Origin: Karalla daura
Lineage: Eukaryota > Chordata > Actinopteri > Chaetodontiformes > Leiognathidae
Assembly (NCBI GenBank): GCA_029224185.1
Contig: CM055193.1
Coordinates: 25,282,062-25,346,061 of the forward strand
Reading direction: 5' to 3'
DNA: 64,000 nt
The stretch's first letter is position 1. Every line of letters starts with the position of its first letter. The notes below the pieces were generated by a model that searched no databases, was not told the DNA's origin, and was given only the letters and a program-made list of their open reading frames with translations. Below, piece by piece: positions 47,560 through 59,289 of this stretch. Made by a program: the position numbers and the translations under genes.

Positions 47560-48411
47560 CTATGTTCCAACACATTTATTTGAGCAAAGGTATCAATTTG
47601 TAAGTCTCAATTATACATCAATAAAATAAATTCTTCACAGTATACGCTTCCAAAAGAAATTGTACAGTTCATGTTGAATTACTCGGCGAGCCGATTCATA
47701 GACAACAGATCATTTCACGTGGAATGGAAAAGGTCTGAACACGTGGCGGGTCGGATGCGCCCTCCCGCCAATGAGAAGTTCGGAAACCTGACCGCCAACC
47801 GCGTAGCCACAAGCCGTTTAGCGTCAACTGGAGTGCGTGTCAACATTTCCAAATTGTACCAATTCTCGGTCAAAATGACGATCACAAACAAATCCGTGGA
47901 AACGAAAAGACGGCTGTGGGGAAATTGCTCTGGGGGAAGATTTGTACCAGATTCATGGGATTCCACGTCTCGTGTGTGCACTACAGAGAATTGACAAAAA
48001 GCATAAATAAGCCAAAAGCCATGACTGATATTACAGAACTTAACACATAGACAACGATCTACCTCAGAGGCTCTTGAGAAAAGAGCCTATCCTGCCGTTA
48101 AGTTATGGCACTGGAATAACAATGGGGAAAACCTTCTGCTCAGCTTTCGGGAGTCTGGCGGGGGAAACGCTCCCATCTACAGGCGTCATTTGACTATTGT
48201 TTTTTTCAAACCGGAACAAAGAATCCGCGTGCCATGAACTCGCATTCAATCAGAGCAAGTTCAGATGAAAAACAAATTAAAATAGATTTTCAGTTACATA
48301 AGAGAAAGTCATTCAAAAAAAAAAATAAGACAGAAAGCAAAAAGCACCAAGTGCATTGCAGTTTGTGCCTCGTCTCGACAGATCCTCAATTTCCAGCAAC
48401 TTGAACTCGCT
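47560..48411 (-). other. tmbim6: tmbim6 3' UTR with poly(A) signal
   Basis: AATAAA on the minus strand (TTTATT at 47575-47580) lies about 830 bases past the tmbim6 stop. The segment holds no repeat I recognise. Confidence 0.55.
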
Positions 48412-48554
48412 CTACTTCTTTTCCTTCTTCTTGTCCTGAAAACAGAATCACAAATATGCAGATGAAATTCACTCAAACAATCCAGGGTCGTACTTTCTTG
48501 TACGTCCAATTGGATGCTTTGAGAGGAATGTGGTTATAAACTTAAATAACTTAA

Positions 48555-48648
<94 letters not shown>

Positions 48649-50852
48649 CAGTGAGGGAGAGGGAGAGAGAGCGAGAGAGAGCGAAAGAGAGCGAGAGAGA
48701 GAGAACGAGAGAGAGACAGAGACAGTGAGGGAGAGGGAGAGACAGAGACAGAGAGAGAGATAGAGAGAGAGATAGATAGAGAGAGAGATAGAGAGAGATA
48801 GAGAGGTGTTGAACTCCGTACCTTATCATTCATGGCGAGGATCACCATCAGTTTCCTGAAGATTGTGATGAAATCGAGGAACAAATCCACACAGTGCCTT
48901 CACAGAAAAAACGCAATAGATCCGTTTCATAACCAGCCACAGAAAAAGGGGAAAAACAAGACATGTGCGTACAATGAAATTTAATGGATCTATTCAGCGT
49001 CGTAGCCAGGTTGAGTGGGAGACATGATCGCAATGAACAGGGTGTGCAGGTGACGTCTCAATAAGTGACTTCGTGAGCGTCTTTCAGAAAAATACATAAA
49101 TCGGCGCGAAAAGCCAAGACCTCCTGGGGTCAGCGGGTGCGAGTGTTTCGCGAAATGCAGTTGTAAAAAGGAACGGCTGCCGTTAACAGTCAGAAACCGT
49201 GGGCAGAACCAAGTGTGGGGAGCCGTCCTGTGGAACCATTAAATCAGCCTCAACGCCTGGGAGTGGGACATCCTCTCTACACGTAAGAATGGGCTTAAGA
49301 CTTAGCCCTTTAAAAAAAACATAAGAGTTGGGCCTTAAACACACTCTACCTGGAACAGCCTCTTATCAAGCCGTTAAAGGTTGTAGCTTGCCATTAGTGA
49401 GTGAGTATTTGTGCTTTCTCCTCTCTCGGGATCACACCGATGTTGGTTGGATCCAGAACCCTCAGCAATGGGACACCTTCCACCGTTTTCGTTTTTTAAC
49501 ATCATGCCACCACCTTCGATTGATTTGGATCGACTTTCTCTGACGTTGAGGGTGTGGTGCAGTGTCACGCACTGCGCTACGGGACAATCTGTTCGCAGCG
49601 TTCGGTCCAGAGGCCATGTGACAAGACCTCAGACCACAAAAGGCCCCGGTAAAAGTCCTCACCAGACATAGTCCTTGTCTCCGTTCTCTGCCTTCTCGAT
49701 GATGAGCTGGGTGTCAAAAAGGATGAATCCACACATGACGAGGAGACAAAGGTAAACGTGGGCCTGTCGGGACAAAAGGGGGTTGCGCAAAAATTACTCC
49801 CACAGAACATTATAACAACCAGCCAATATCGGGTCTGGTGAGGAATACTGAAGCTACCTTGAGCAGTATAACGGATCCAAAGAACATGTTCATGACGGAC
49901 AGGAGAAAGAGGAGGGACAGGCCAGACATCAGCGTGCCTGAGAAGAAATATTGAGAAAAAAACACGGTCACGTGAAATATGTTGCATACGTACGACGTTC
50001 CGGCGTACAACGCGACAAGATAAGCAAACTGTGCTCACCTCCAAGGAACAGGTAAGTCCTCCGTTTGGCATAGAGGGCACTCAGGGTGAAGCAAACGAAC
50101 ATCACCGAGGTGCCCATGAAAGCCGTCACGATGATGCTGGGCAGAAACAAATAGCGGAGAGTTTTCAGTTTCCAGAGAATTTCCATTCCAATTCCAAATT
50201 TCCAGAATTTGTGTTCAGCTGGCCGGCGTCGGTTTAGCGCCGACACGGTAGCCATGCACACACCTCGGGTTGATCGCAATTACAAAGTCCAGGGTGGGAC
50301 CAAGGCCGATACCTGGAGGGGAAACAAAAAGGGAAGGCAGACGCGGGCTTCAGACCGTTTCAGAAATTGATGAAGACGTTATGGCGTACGTCTCTGCACC
50401 ATCATTACTTGACCTGTCAGGAAGGCGAACCCTGCAAGGATAGCCAGTCTCTTCTTTTCCGTCTGGGGGTTGTGCGGTGTCATGGCAAGCCAAAACATCA
50501 TCCCCAGAGAGCCAAGCATGGACAAAACACCACCCTGACACCACAAGCAAGACATGAGGACAGGATAGCAGCATTGTGACACCCATCGCTGTCCTGCCAC
50601 ACAGTTCCCTGAGCAAAAAAAATGTCCCGTTTCTCTTTCAAATCAATCTTGAATCTTTTCCAAGCAGCATCAGATGCTCCCATCAGATGTGAAGACAGAA
50701 TGATTTGGATTAATGTTTGGTTTATGGTGACTGGTGCTGTTAAAGGGATACTCCACCCCAAGGTGAAATTGAGTCACTCCCTGCAGTCCCCAGAGTTGGG
50801 TGAATGGGCCGAAGCATTTTGGAGCCCACCCAGCCGTTGTCCTAATCTGGAG

Positions 50853-50889
<37 letters not shown>

Positions 50890-52255
50890 ACCGCTTAACA
50901 TTAGTTTAGTACAGTTGCTGTAACCCAGTGGGTCTGGCATGTCGCTTCAAAGTGAATCAAACAATCGTTTTTATTTTCTATAATCACATCTTGTGACCTG
51001 TAAGTTCACGTCACGTACAAATACCAGTGCCAATTAACACGGAGGGATTCGCTAAACCAATTCAGATCTGGAACCATTTTCAGGCAAAGCATCGGAAAGG
51101 CGCCACTGCCAGGCGCAAGGACACCACGCAGCACCCCGTCTTCGGTCGACACACCAGCGCGATTGCTAAAAGTTCTCCGCTGCTGGGCCGACCCAGGTGG
51201 GCTTTCTCTAGGAGTTCTGATGGCGATGAATGTGGAAGATTACTACACACCGGATAAGACGATGGCCTCGACCACCAAGATCCAAAACCCTACCTTTCTG
51301 AACCCGAGTCCACTGAAGAGGAGCTGCAAGCTTTGAAAGCTTTGGGGAAGCAGGATGTCGCGACTAGCCAAGGCCAGTCAGGTGAGAGAACCAGAGCAAA
51401 CACAAACTCCTGGTGTGGGTTTGGTGTGTGCCAGCCCATGCCGACTGAAATGGAGTGTTTGCAACATGCAAACTACTACTGTGGCGACCTCACTGCGACG
51501 ACACGCAGGTAACACTGGTGTATTGACTGAAGTCGGGGTGCCGCATGGCATCTTTGCGACCGACAGCGGTGCTTTGCCCGAAAACGGTTCCAGATCTTGC
51601 TCGGTTCAGTAAACCCCTTCGTGTTGATTTGCATTGATGTTTGGACTTGAATGTACAATGGCGAAGAGCGGGCTACAACATGCTTTGGCCCACTCTAGGG
51701 GCTGTGGGGGGAGTGACTCAATTTTACCTGGGGGCGGAGCGCCCCTTTAAGGGTTGGTCGAGGGCGTAGCTGGCAATAATCAAATCGACCCGTGTGTGCA
51801 GTGTTAAAACGGTAAAAGACATTTCACAAGTGGCTAAGACGTAGCATTATCAACACTATACGGCAACTAACGGCGAATGCACACAAAAATCATCTAGAAT
51901 TTGCTGACACTATGGCTATTGCCTATATGCTTTTCATTGTTTCAACCACCCCGAACACCGTTATGTTTAGTGACGTTTAACTACTGCATCAGTACGATAC
52001 CTGGAAGAGATGTGTGACGACATGGAGATAGGATCCAGCTGCAGCCACAATCATACAAACTGCCAGGCTGGAGTACACATTTTTCAAGTGCACCTGAGTG
52101 GACTGAGATCTGCAAGAGGATGACAATGGGCATGGGTGGACAACCGAATCTTGAATCCCAGAGGATAAAGTGCCGGAAATGAACTGCATGCTTACATACA
52201 TTTGAGAGAACTTGAAGAGGGCATCAAAGTTGATATTGCGATCAAACACATTCAT
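48412..52255 (-). CDS. tmbim6: Bax inhibitor-1 (transmembrane BAX inhibitor motif-containing 6), 9 coding exons, complete
   Basis: Coding exons on the minus strand: 52255-52200, 52109-52001, 50534-50414, 50312-50264, 50136-50039, 49937-49858, 49763-49663, 48897-48822, 48435-48412. All phases join, giving 237 residues, the family length. The start [13 protein letters not shown] matches the family; the exon itself begins at 52276 after TTTTCAG. The protein is a multi-pass ER membrane protein that limits stress-induced cell death and mediates pH-dependent calcium leak. Hydrophobic segments lie at about 31-48, 56-76, 86-108, 113-135, 145-168, 174-192 and 206-226. Family blocks include [28 protein letters not shown] and [15 protein letters not shown]. 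The last exon encodes only DKKKEKK, the lysine-rich tail. Confidence 0.95.
48558..48802. repeat. (GA)n and degenerate GA/GATA tract next to the tmbim6 exon 8 donor
   Basis: A pure GA run from about 48559 to 48641 is followed by GA-rich interrupted sequence to about 48802. On the tmbim6 strand this is a long CT tract starting about 20 bases after the exon 8 donor. Confidence 0.95.
50740..51750. mobile_element. TTAA-flanked non-autonomous DNA element, about 1.0 kb, in a tmbim6 intron
   Basis: The left end TTAAAGGGATACTCCACCCC, followed by TGAAATTGAGTCACTCC, is met by an inverted right end with the same GAGTCACTC/AAATTGAGTCACTCC block and GGGGCGCTCCGCCCC, ending at TTTAA. A second inverted pair lies inside: 51050-51190 against 51470-51625, sharing AGATCTGGAACC(A/G)TTTTC and GGCAAAGCA. 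TTAA at both ends is the target choice of piggyBac- and Kolobok-type elements. No transposase is present. Confidence 0.75.
50854..50889. repeat. C homopolymer, 36 bases
   Basis: An uninterrupted run of C inside the TTAA element. Confidence 0.97.
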
Positions 52256-52439
52256 GATGAGACCAAGGATGGAGATCTGAAAAGATCCTTCACTGGACAA
52301 TATCGTTCTGTGAATAGAAACACACACAATTAGACCTCAACTTCCATTTAAATATCTAGAGCAATATGCACTTAACTATCATGACTACTTTGTACACTCT
52401 CACATTTTTATATCTAATGAATATCTAATGAAAAGTAAC

Positions 52440-52920
52440 TATGTATATATACTTAAATCCTTGGGTGGTGCTCCAGTATCTTGCGGCTTTTTAATGTTTA
52501 GTAGCAAGAAAATTACTAAGGTTATTCTTAAACAACTCTGAAACAAAATCTTCTGTGAAAAATCATTTTGAAAAAATGTAAAATGATTAAATAGCACATT
52601 TTTATTGATATCACTCTGCACAACAGGAGAAACCCAACTTGGGACTCCACCCCAGATCTTTTGTGCTGTGAGGCCACATTGCATCCCAATCACCACAGAG
52701 CTACGTCATGCTGGAAATAATATTTTAAGATAAGCCAAGCAACTCCAGTTGCAGGTAATTGGATGTCAAAAACAGGGTGAAAACTGATATAGAGTAGGCG
52801 TATGCGAGTGGAGCTCCATTCCTACTTCGCCATTTGCCTAGCTCATGATAATTTCTTGTGAATGAGGTGAACCACATTGCCATGATGACAAAAGGTAAAA
52901 ATGCTAACGTGTTAAGCTAA
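52440..52920. other. tmbim6 5' intron, nothing recognised
   Basis: AT-rich, no exon seen. Confidence 0.5.
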
Positions 52921-52929
52921 CAGTAACAT

Positions 52930-53480
52930 AGCTAGCTTCCTGGCTCCCGCTACCATCAAACACATCCTGGCAGCCATAAAAATGCTGGTCAGCAGGGTCA
53001 ACATGAGGTTCACTTAGCTGAATGGAGTTACGGACTTTAAGGTTGCCCTAACCAAAGTCAGCGACTGAGTGTCATCTACTGGGCCACCAAATCATATAAA
53101 AGGAGACGGGAGCGATGGGAGAAATGGCACAATGCACTAGCCTCCCAATGCAAGTAGCAACAAGCCAAGATAGATGATCTCAAGGCCCGCTCTCGTCGGC
53201 AGAATATTCATATTGTTGGGATTCAGAAGAAAGAAAAAGCGTTCAAAGTTTGTACCTAAGCTGCTTCCTGAACTGCTAAGAGAGGAGCATTTTAGCCTTC
53301 CAATAGAAGTGGACTGGGCCCACAGGAGCTTGGCTCCGGCTACAGACAGCAGAACAAAAGCCATCATCGTGAGGATCCACTCTTATCAGGTGAAAGAGCC
53401 AGTGCTACAGCTCTACAATACAATGGGTGCCCAGTGTATGTTTTTGCGGATCTCACTTAGGCCACAATGAAGAAATGTCA
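52930..53480 (+). mobile_element. L1/Tx1-type LINE ORF1 fragment
   Basis: Frames read DDLKARSRRQNIHIVGI, then LLPELLREEHFSLPIEVDWA, HRSLAPATDSRTKAIIVRI and VLQLYNTMGAQ. This is the RRM-like core and start of the C-terminal domain of L1-family ORF1 RNA-binding proteins (ENRSRRNNIRI-type motif). At least one frameshift (about 53215) is present. It lies in the first tmbim6 intron. Confidence 0.7.
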
Positions 53481-53689
53481 GGCTTTTCCAAGCTATCGGG
53501 GAGAAAAGCAGGGCTAAATCCATCAGATGTCAATTCCGACACCCAGCGTGGCCAACAACACAGCACGTTAACCACCTCGGCCGAAGCTGAAGAATTCCTG
53601 AGCTGTCAGGGTGTTCCTGAGACTCTCCCGTGTGACGGTGTGCTTATTTTCCTGATAAGTGCAAGCGTTGTCTCCGTAGAGCCGAATGT

Positions 53690-53940
53690 TTAGCACTGAG
53701 GCAATTTTGCTTTTTCCCACAAGAATGAATGGGAAAAACAGAACTCCTCAAACATCCGCTTCGTCGCCATAGTTAGAAACTTCATTTTAATTAAAAAAAT
53801 TAAAGAAACTTGTGGTCCGTTTGTGTACCGAGTTGCATGTTGATAGGTTGTATCGTTTTTCAGCAGCACCCTCTCAAAGAGCATGTGGTCAACTGCCTCG
53901 TGTCTGCTCCTCTGCTGACAGTAGTGATGTGTCGTTCGTG
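53690..53940. repeat. Dispersed repeat related to 28.74-28.98 kb
   Basis: AATGAATGGGAAAAAC is followed by AGAAACTTCATTTTAATT, CTCTCAAAGAGCATGTGGTCA and CTGCTGACAG. The counterparts in nckap5l intron 1 are in the same order. Confidence 0.5.
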
Positions 53941-54034
53941 AGCGTTTCGTTCAATATTAACGAATCTTTCAAATGACTCAGGAGCAATAAGTCCTCTCAG
54001 TGAGCGATTCATTCATTTTCATGCAGTTCCCTCC

Positions 54035-54320
54035 CTCTCCACATGGCAGGCTTCAATATTCATGTAGATGTAGTCAGTGATAGCTGCAGTACAGCATTCA
54101 CCTCTATAGTCGAGTCCATTGGCTTCTGTCAGCATGTGCATGAACCCACGCACTGCTTTAATCACACCCTGGACCTTGTTCTAATTTATGGTGCTGATAG
54201 CTTTGTTAGCTCTCTTCATGAAACTCTCAACTCGGTTGCACCCGTTACAAAAATTATTATATCTAGAACAAGATCTGGCCCCAAGATTGGGACCATAAAC
54301 TCACCACCTTAAGTAGCTAG
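54035..54320 (+). mobile_element. L2-type LINE fragment, endonuclease end
   Basis: FNIHVDVVSDSCSTAFTS and CFNHTLDLVLIYGADSF repeat the endonuclease block of the copy at 44.39-45.23 kb, about 90% alike by eye. Short and broken. Confidence 0.8.
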
Positions 54321-54575
54321 CACGTAAATGGAAAAAAACTAGGAAATGGCGTTGGCCTTGAGACCAATGCACTTTGCCCCAGCTAATCAAAATTAGTGTC
54401 GACGCCGCCATTTGGTTACATCTCAAGGCTCATATCTCAGGAAGGCGTTGGCACAACCAAACCAAATTTGGTCACATGCTTCGAGACCCTTTTCTGAGTC
54501 TGCATCATCAGTTTAGTGTTATTCCACCACTAGGAGGCAATGTCATTGGCAAACTTGCCTTTTTGCTTGTAACTT

Positions 54576-54595
54576 GGGTTAGGGTTAGGGTTAGC
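54576..54595. repeat. Short interstitial TTAGGG repeat
   Basis: About three GGGTTA units, opposite in orientation to the tract at 26.5 kb. Confidence 0.8.
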
Positions 54596-54845
54596 CCTTT
54601 CCTCACATACCAGTCACCGTTGCAATCCTTGGATCATGCCAAGGTCAATGGACCATACAATGTCAATCCTGCCATATTTGATTGGCCACCATATTGGAAT
54701 TTGTTGAAAGACAATTAACATTTTCAGCGGCCACAATTTTTTTCTGAGATTCACATGAAAATTGGCTCAGCCTATCATCAGACTGATCCACACAAAAGTT
54801 ACTTAGTGGCTTTTTCCATTGCTTCTCTATTGCTTTTGGGAAATG

Positions 54846-54880
54846 TAATGTATGTATGTATGTTTGTATGTATGTATACA
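54846..54880. repeat. (ATGT)n microsatellite
   Basis: About eight ATGT units with one substitution. Confidence 0.9.
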
Positions 54881-55299
54881 TATATAAAAACAAGGTGAAA
54901 AATAGAGGCTCTATTGCCCAAAGTAAAAGAATCTTACATAACCTTTATCGTGGTAAAGATGCAATCATAGCCATAACCGATAGCAGTCACTCATGTGCGG
55001 CGGACAGTGTTGTTTTTAATTTTTCATTTATAATTCACGTCCTGAAAGTCATTCTTGATTGTACTAATCTTGTGGGAAGGCATATTGATGGTAAGAGGTA
55101 GGGCTGGATCAAACCCATGTGTTGCAGATGTTCAGCCTCTTAACTTTGCTGGACTTTTAAAGAGTGATCCACAGAAGCAGCTCGTAACCAGAGTTTACAG
55201 TTCAAGTCATAAATAGGAGAGGTTCACCTCATGGCTTATTTCTCTATTTATAAACATGGACCAGTAGAGTAACCACTGTGGACGTTTGCCCAATCTGAC

Positions 55300-55640
55300 T
55301 GTCTCCTATTCCATTTTTTCCTCACTCAGGAACTCCCCTGCTTGAAGGTGGGGGGGGCATAACCCAAGTGGTCTCATTATTCTCTCTTGTCCAAGAACCA
55401 TAGCCTTAGATTTAGAGGTGTTGGTTTTCATCCCATCCGCTTCACACTTGACTGCAAACTGCTCCAGTGTGAGCTGGAGGTCACTGTTCGATGAGGCCAG
55501 AAGGACCACATCATCTGCAAAAAGCTAAGATATAATCCTGACACCACCAAACTTAACATGTCTTTCACTTGGCTGTGCCGAGAGACTCTGTCCATACATG
55601 TTATGAACAGAACTGGTGACCAGAGGCAGCTTTGGTAGAG
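55300..55640 (-). mobile_element. Rex3-like LINE fragment (after the catalytic box)
   Basis: The minus strand reads DVVLLASSNSDLQLTLEQFA (first codons at the track's edge), VKCEADGMKTNTSKSKAMVL and LQAGEFL. This is the Rex3 stretch downstream of the ADD box. Both ends are truncated. Confidence 0.8.
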
Positions 55641-56430
55641 TCCATCCGCAACTGAAATGAGTCTAAGACTAATAAACTGTGACTGCCAGAAACGAGAACC
55701 AGACTGATTACAGAAATAAACCAGGTCTTTGCCTTTTCATACTTTTTAAATAAATATCCAATATTTTTAAAGGGATCAAGGTTAAATTGATTTGTAAACT
55801 AAGATCCGCAACAGCAGCATTGGATATCTATAAAAAATATCTGATCACTTCTGTGCATATCTGGGATAACTGTAACATTCTTCCCCATTCTCCATTATCA
55901 ACAATTATTCATACTTATTCTAATCAAAAGTCTTAAGACTTATTTAATGTCATAATTAAAGTTTTCAACAATATCTATCAAATTATCTGATATACTGGCA
56001 TTTATTTTGGAGTAGAGCCTTCTTTTACTATAGTTATGTAAAATTTATTCACATAAACACTGATTGGGTTGGATTACATGTCACATATTTCACATTACAC
56101 AACAGGTCCACACGTCAGAGGATGAATTACACATTTCCCTCAAAAATCAGGTTTAGCAAGCTAAAAGGCGTTCAGATAACATGCGTTAATGTTGTAGTAG
56201 ATAGCAGTCGACACAAATCAGCTGTCGGTCGCCTAATTTACGAATAAGTTAACTAGCTACCTACCTGGGTCAGTTTCTGACGCAGCTAACTAACATAGAT
56301 AGCTAAAGCTGCTAACTAGCCTGACTGTTAACGCAACCCTTTGCAGCGTTTCTCTATCTTGTACCGATCGGTCTGACAATATTCAATCTACATTAAATAA
56401 TACAACCTGAGAGGAAACACACACTGTGCC
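55641..56430. other. tmbim6 first intron, remainder, nothing recognised
   Basis: AT-rich. No element or exon recognised. Confidence 0.5.
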
Positions 56431-56432
56431 TA

Positions 56433-56550
56433 CCTTACGGCTCTCTCTCTCTGCTGTTTGTCCAAACTAACTACAGCCTTTCTTCCTCTTCCCTCTTCTC
56501 CTTCTTGTTCCAGGTCTTCACTTTTCAACAGTACGTGTCAGCAAGCTTAC
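56433..56550 (-). other. tmbim6: Probable non-coding first exon of tmbim6 (5' end approximate)
   Basis: On the minus strand a purine-rich segment (AGAAGGAGAAGAGGGAAGAGG) ends with GAGAGAGAGAGCC/GTAAGGTAGG. Two donors are possible, at 56438 or 56433. It holds no ATG in good context. The next exon is the one with the start codon (52276). Assigned by strand, position and donor quality. Confidence 0.45.
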
Positions 56551-56551
56551 T

Positions 56552-56559
56552 TGACGTCA
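56552..56559. promoter_or_regulatory. tmbim6: Full CRE palindrome (TGACGTCA) at the putative tmbim6 promoter
   Basis: A perfect 8-base CRE/ATF site just upstream of the putative first exon. CREB and ATF factors bind this site. Its position suits a promoter-proximal element; function is inferred. Confidence 0.45.
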
Positions 56560-56599
56560 CCATGAACACGCCCAGACATTTGTAGTCCCGATTCCCACA

Positions 56600-57460
56600 G
56601 GGAAACTCGACGATATTGTGTTTTTGGCTTATCCAAATCTCCACTGAATGCATGTGTCTAAATCAGTTTGCAGTTAAGACTATTCTTACATAACGAGGCA
56701 TTAAAACAGGCCATTGGTATTGTAAAGAACTTGCTGATGCCACCGACGTGTATCTCCGGCAGACACAAAATGGCCGACTGTGTATTGAAGTGCCCTATTA
56801 CAAACAGAGCAGTTCTGTTTGTAATGGGGCACTGGCCAAGAATGGACCAGGAACCAACAGCCCACAGTTCACACCAAACTGTTTGGTTACTGATTAATAG
56901 TATGAAGGTTTATCAACCTTGTTGACACATGCCTGCAACGGATGCGATGTATGCAGCGTGGAAAAGCTACATTGAACGACGTGTGTAGCCAATCGACTTA
57001 AACCCGTATGTTTAATGACTAGAGTACATGAAGGAGGGCCACGCAGTCCAATCGTTCCTGTATAGACTTCTGTTTATGTTGACAGGGAACAGAACTCGAG
57101 ACCTCTTTTGCAGCCCTCAACTAGGCAGTTGAGCAGTTTTGGAGTAAGGGCAGTAAGGTCCACTTTCACAGTTGACTTGCCATGGTTATTCAACCAGTTA
57201 TTTGTCTTACTATTATGGTTGCTTTTTCCCAGACAGGTTGCTTCCCACTAAGGCTTCCCTGTTGAATATAATGTAATTATTGAGAAACATGAAAATGAAA
57301 ATTACTGAGAAAATTCTGGATATGTAAGGTGGACCTTAATCTTGCAACATGTTTTAAATTAACAAGATTAGATTGTTTTATATGAAAAAGCATTGTGTAA
57401 AAGAGCAAAAGAAACCTTATGCTTCGAGTAAAAAAGGAAGCCCTATAGTAAAGAAGAAGT
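56600..57460. other. Intergenic between tmbim6 promoter and ctdsp2 3' end
   Basis: No gene recognised. An inverted pair of GCCC(T/C)ATTACAAACAGA-type words (56792-56828) forms a small hairpin. Confidence 0.5.
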
Positions 57461-57469
57461 CAACAATCC

Positions 57470-59289
57470 CACCGTATAACCAATCTTTATTTTCAAATAA
57501 AAACTGGTAGCACCATGTCTTGAAGAGTTTTGGTCAGATCTGGACACAAATTTGATATATTCACATAAATTGTGACTACCTCAACAAATACTTTTGGTCA
57601 TTAAAACAAAATAATTCAAATTTTTTACTAATTGACATGCAGGAAATAATTGCATCAGACATTACACATCACAGAAAAACCATATTATGCAGGAAACAAA
57701 CCCCGACTGAAACTTAATTTGAGAATTTTTTTGCATAACTGAATCTTATATTTACTTGAATCTGCTTCAGGCTCATTTTGAGTTAAGTATGACATTCGGC
57801 ACAGACAAGAGTTATGACAAGGCCATCCTAAAAGTAGGCAAATGTATTACAATACAAAATGTCAATCATAAGTGTACACTTGACAGGTATGTTTTTGGCC
57901 AATAAATATAGAAAAAATTCTCACACATGCTTAAAAATGTACTTGATATTTTCAAGTGTTGCACTGCAAGTACCCAAGCCAACTGGCAATACACGATCTC
58001 TTGACAAGTCTTTCCCCACCCCACACACAGCATTTAAGGCCTACAGACTTAAGGCCTACAAACTTAATGTAAGGCCATTCTGTATCTGACTTTCAAAGGC
58101 ACTGTTCTCACTTATAGCACTGTTATTACAAAACAAGTGCAAATTGGTTGTCATGTAGAAGAAAAAGACCTGGTGAAAATCTAACGATTATGAAACCCTG
58201 ACTGAAATTGTAGCATTTATAGTCTCCCTATGTGCCAACGTACTACAGTGTCTACTTTCACTGATCCGTCAAACACATGATTTCACCCTGTTCACTTAAC
58301 TTATAACTAATATATCAAATATCTATATCAGTCTGACCACACACAGTGGACATTTGTACATTTTGTGGAGATTAAGATTGTAGTACAAATAGGTAAATAT
58401 TTGTTTGGTTGCTTGTTTACCTGCAAGTAAGGCTTAAATAATGTTTACATCTGCTTCATGCAATTACTCACTGGCTATTTAAGAGGTATTGTCCATGTTG
58501 CTGAACTGCGTTGCATAGAAGAACCATTTTCATCATTTAAAAATAGATCTCTTTATAAAAAAAGACTTCTGAAAAGAAATCAAATCAAATTTGGAAAAAG
58601 AGGTGATGTTTTTAGTTTTTCTTCCTTAAGAGGCACAATAACAATAGTAATAATAATTAAAACAAAATTCTATACATCTGGAGAGGCAGCCTTCTGCTTT
58701 GGCAAAATACCTAAGTTGAGTAAAAGGGATATGACTGTTTTGTTTTCTTTATCTCTCTCTCTCTCTCCTCATTGGGCTTTGAAATTAAAGTTGTTAAAAA
58801 AAAGTCCAGAATGAGATTTAGAGATAACCCCTGCACTTGCAATCTATAAATTCTATCCATTATTTAACCAGCTTTGTATTTGCACAATGTCATGCTGGCA
58901 TCTATCTCCAGTGCCCAAAGGGCAAAGGCAGGAATACACCCTGGACAGGTCGGCAGTCCATCACTGGGCATGCGCACACCATTGATTCCCACATTAAACT
59001 CACACTTAGGGACACCTAGTCTCCAATGGCCTAAACATGTTTTGGCCTATGGGAGCAAACTGCGGTTCCCCGAGAAAACCCATGCAGACACATAAAGGCC
59101 ATTGGTTTCGCGAAAAGTTGCCACGAGTCTTTTCCAAGCTTGATATTTCGATAACCCTGTGATAATCCAAATTTCTCAACAGGCGATTGCGAATTATGTA
59201 GGACAATTCTATTAATTTCATAACTGTTATGGTCAAAATACAGGTCTATCGTAGTGGAAGAGTTTATTAGATGAAGCTCTATCGTCCAC
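57470..59289 (-). other. ctdsp2: ctdsp2 3' UTR (end at minus-strand AATAAA)
   Basis: From the stop at 59290 the segment runs, mostly unique and AT-rich, to AATAAA on the minus strand (TTTATT 57486-57491). Long 3' UTRs are usual for this gene in vertebrates. It contains a SINE-like repeat at 58860-59100 and a small CT tract near 58752. Confidence 0.5.
58860..59100 (-). mobile_element. SINE-like repeat, minus-strand copy of the 34.14-34.44 kb family
   Basis: The reverse complement carries GTGTCTGCATGGGTTTTCTC, GTGATGGACTGCCGACCTGTCCAGGGTGTATTCCTGCC and an end in a TGGATAGA-like tail. These are the typical blocks of this common fish repeat. Confidence 0.75.

Noticed and set aside
47671..47994. 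107-codon + strand frame
   Set aside because: It lies antisense to the tmbim6 3' UTR, has no domain, and an opposite-strand frame is equally long.
48530..48890. Frames coding RERERE or SLSLSL on both strands
   Set aside because: They are the GA microsatellite. The minus frame also clips tmbim6 exon 8, which is annotated separately.
57859..58089. Short frames in the ctdsp2 3' UTR
   Set aside because: On the opposite strand to the gene, AT-rich, no domain.
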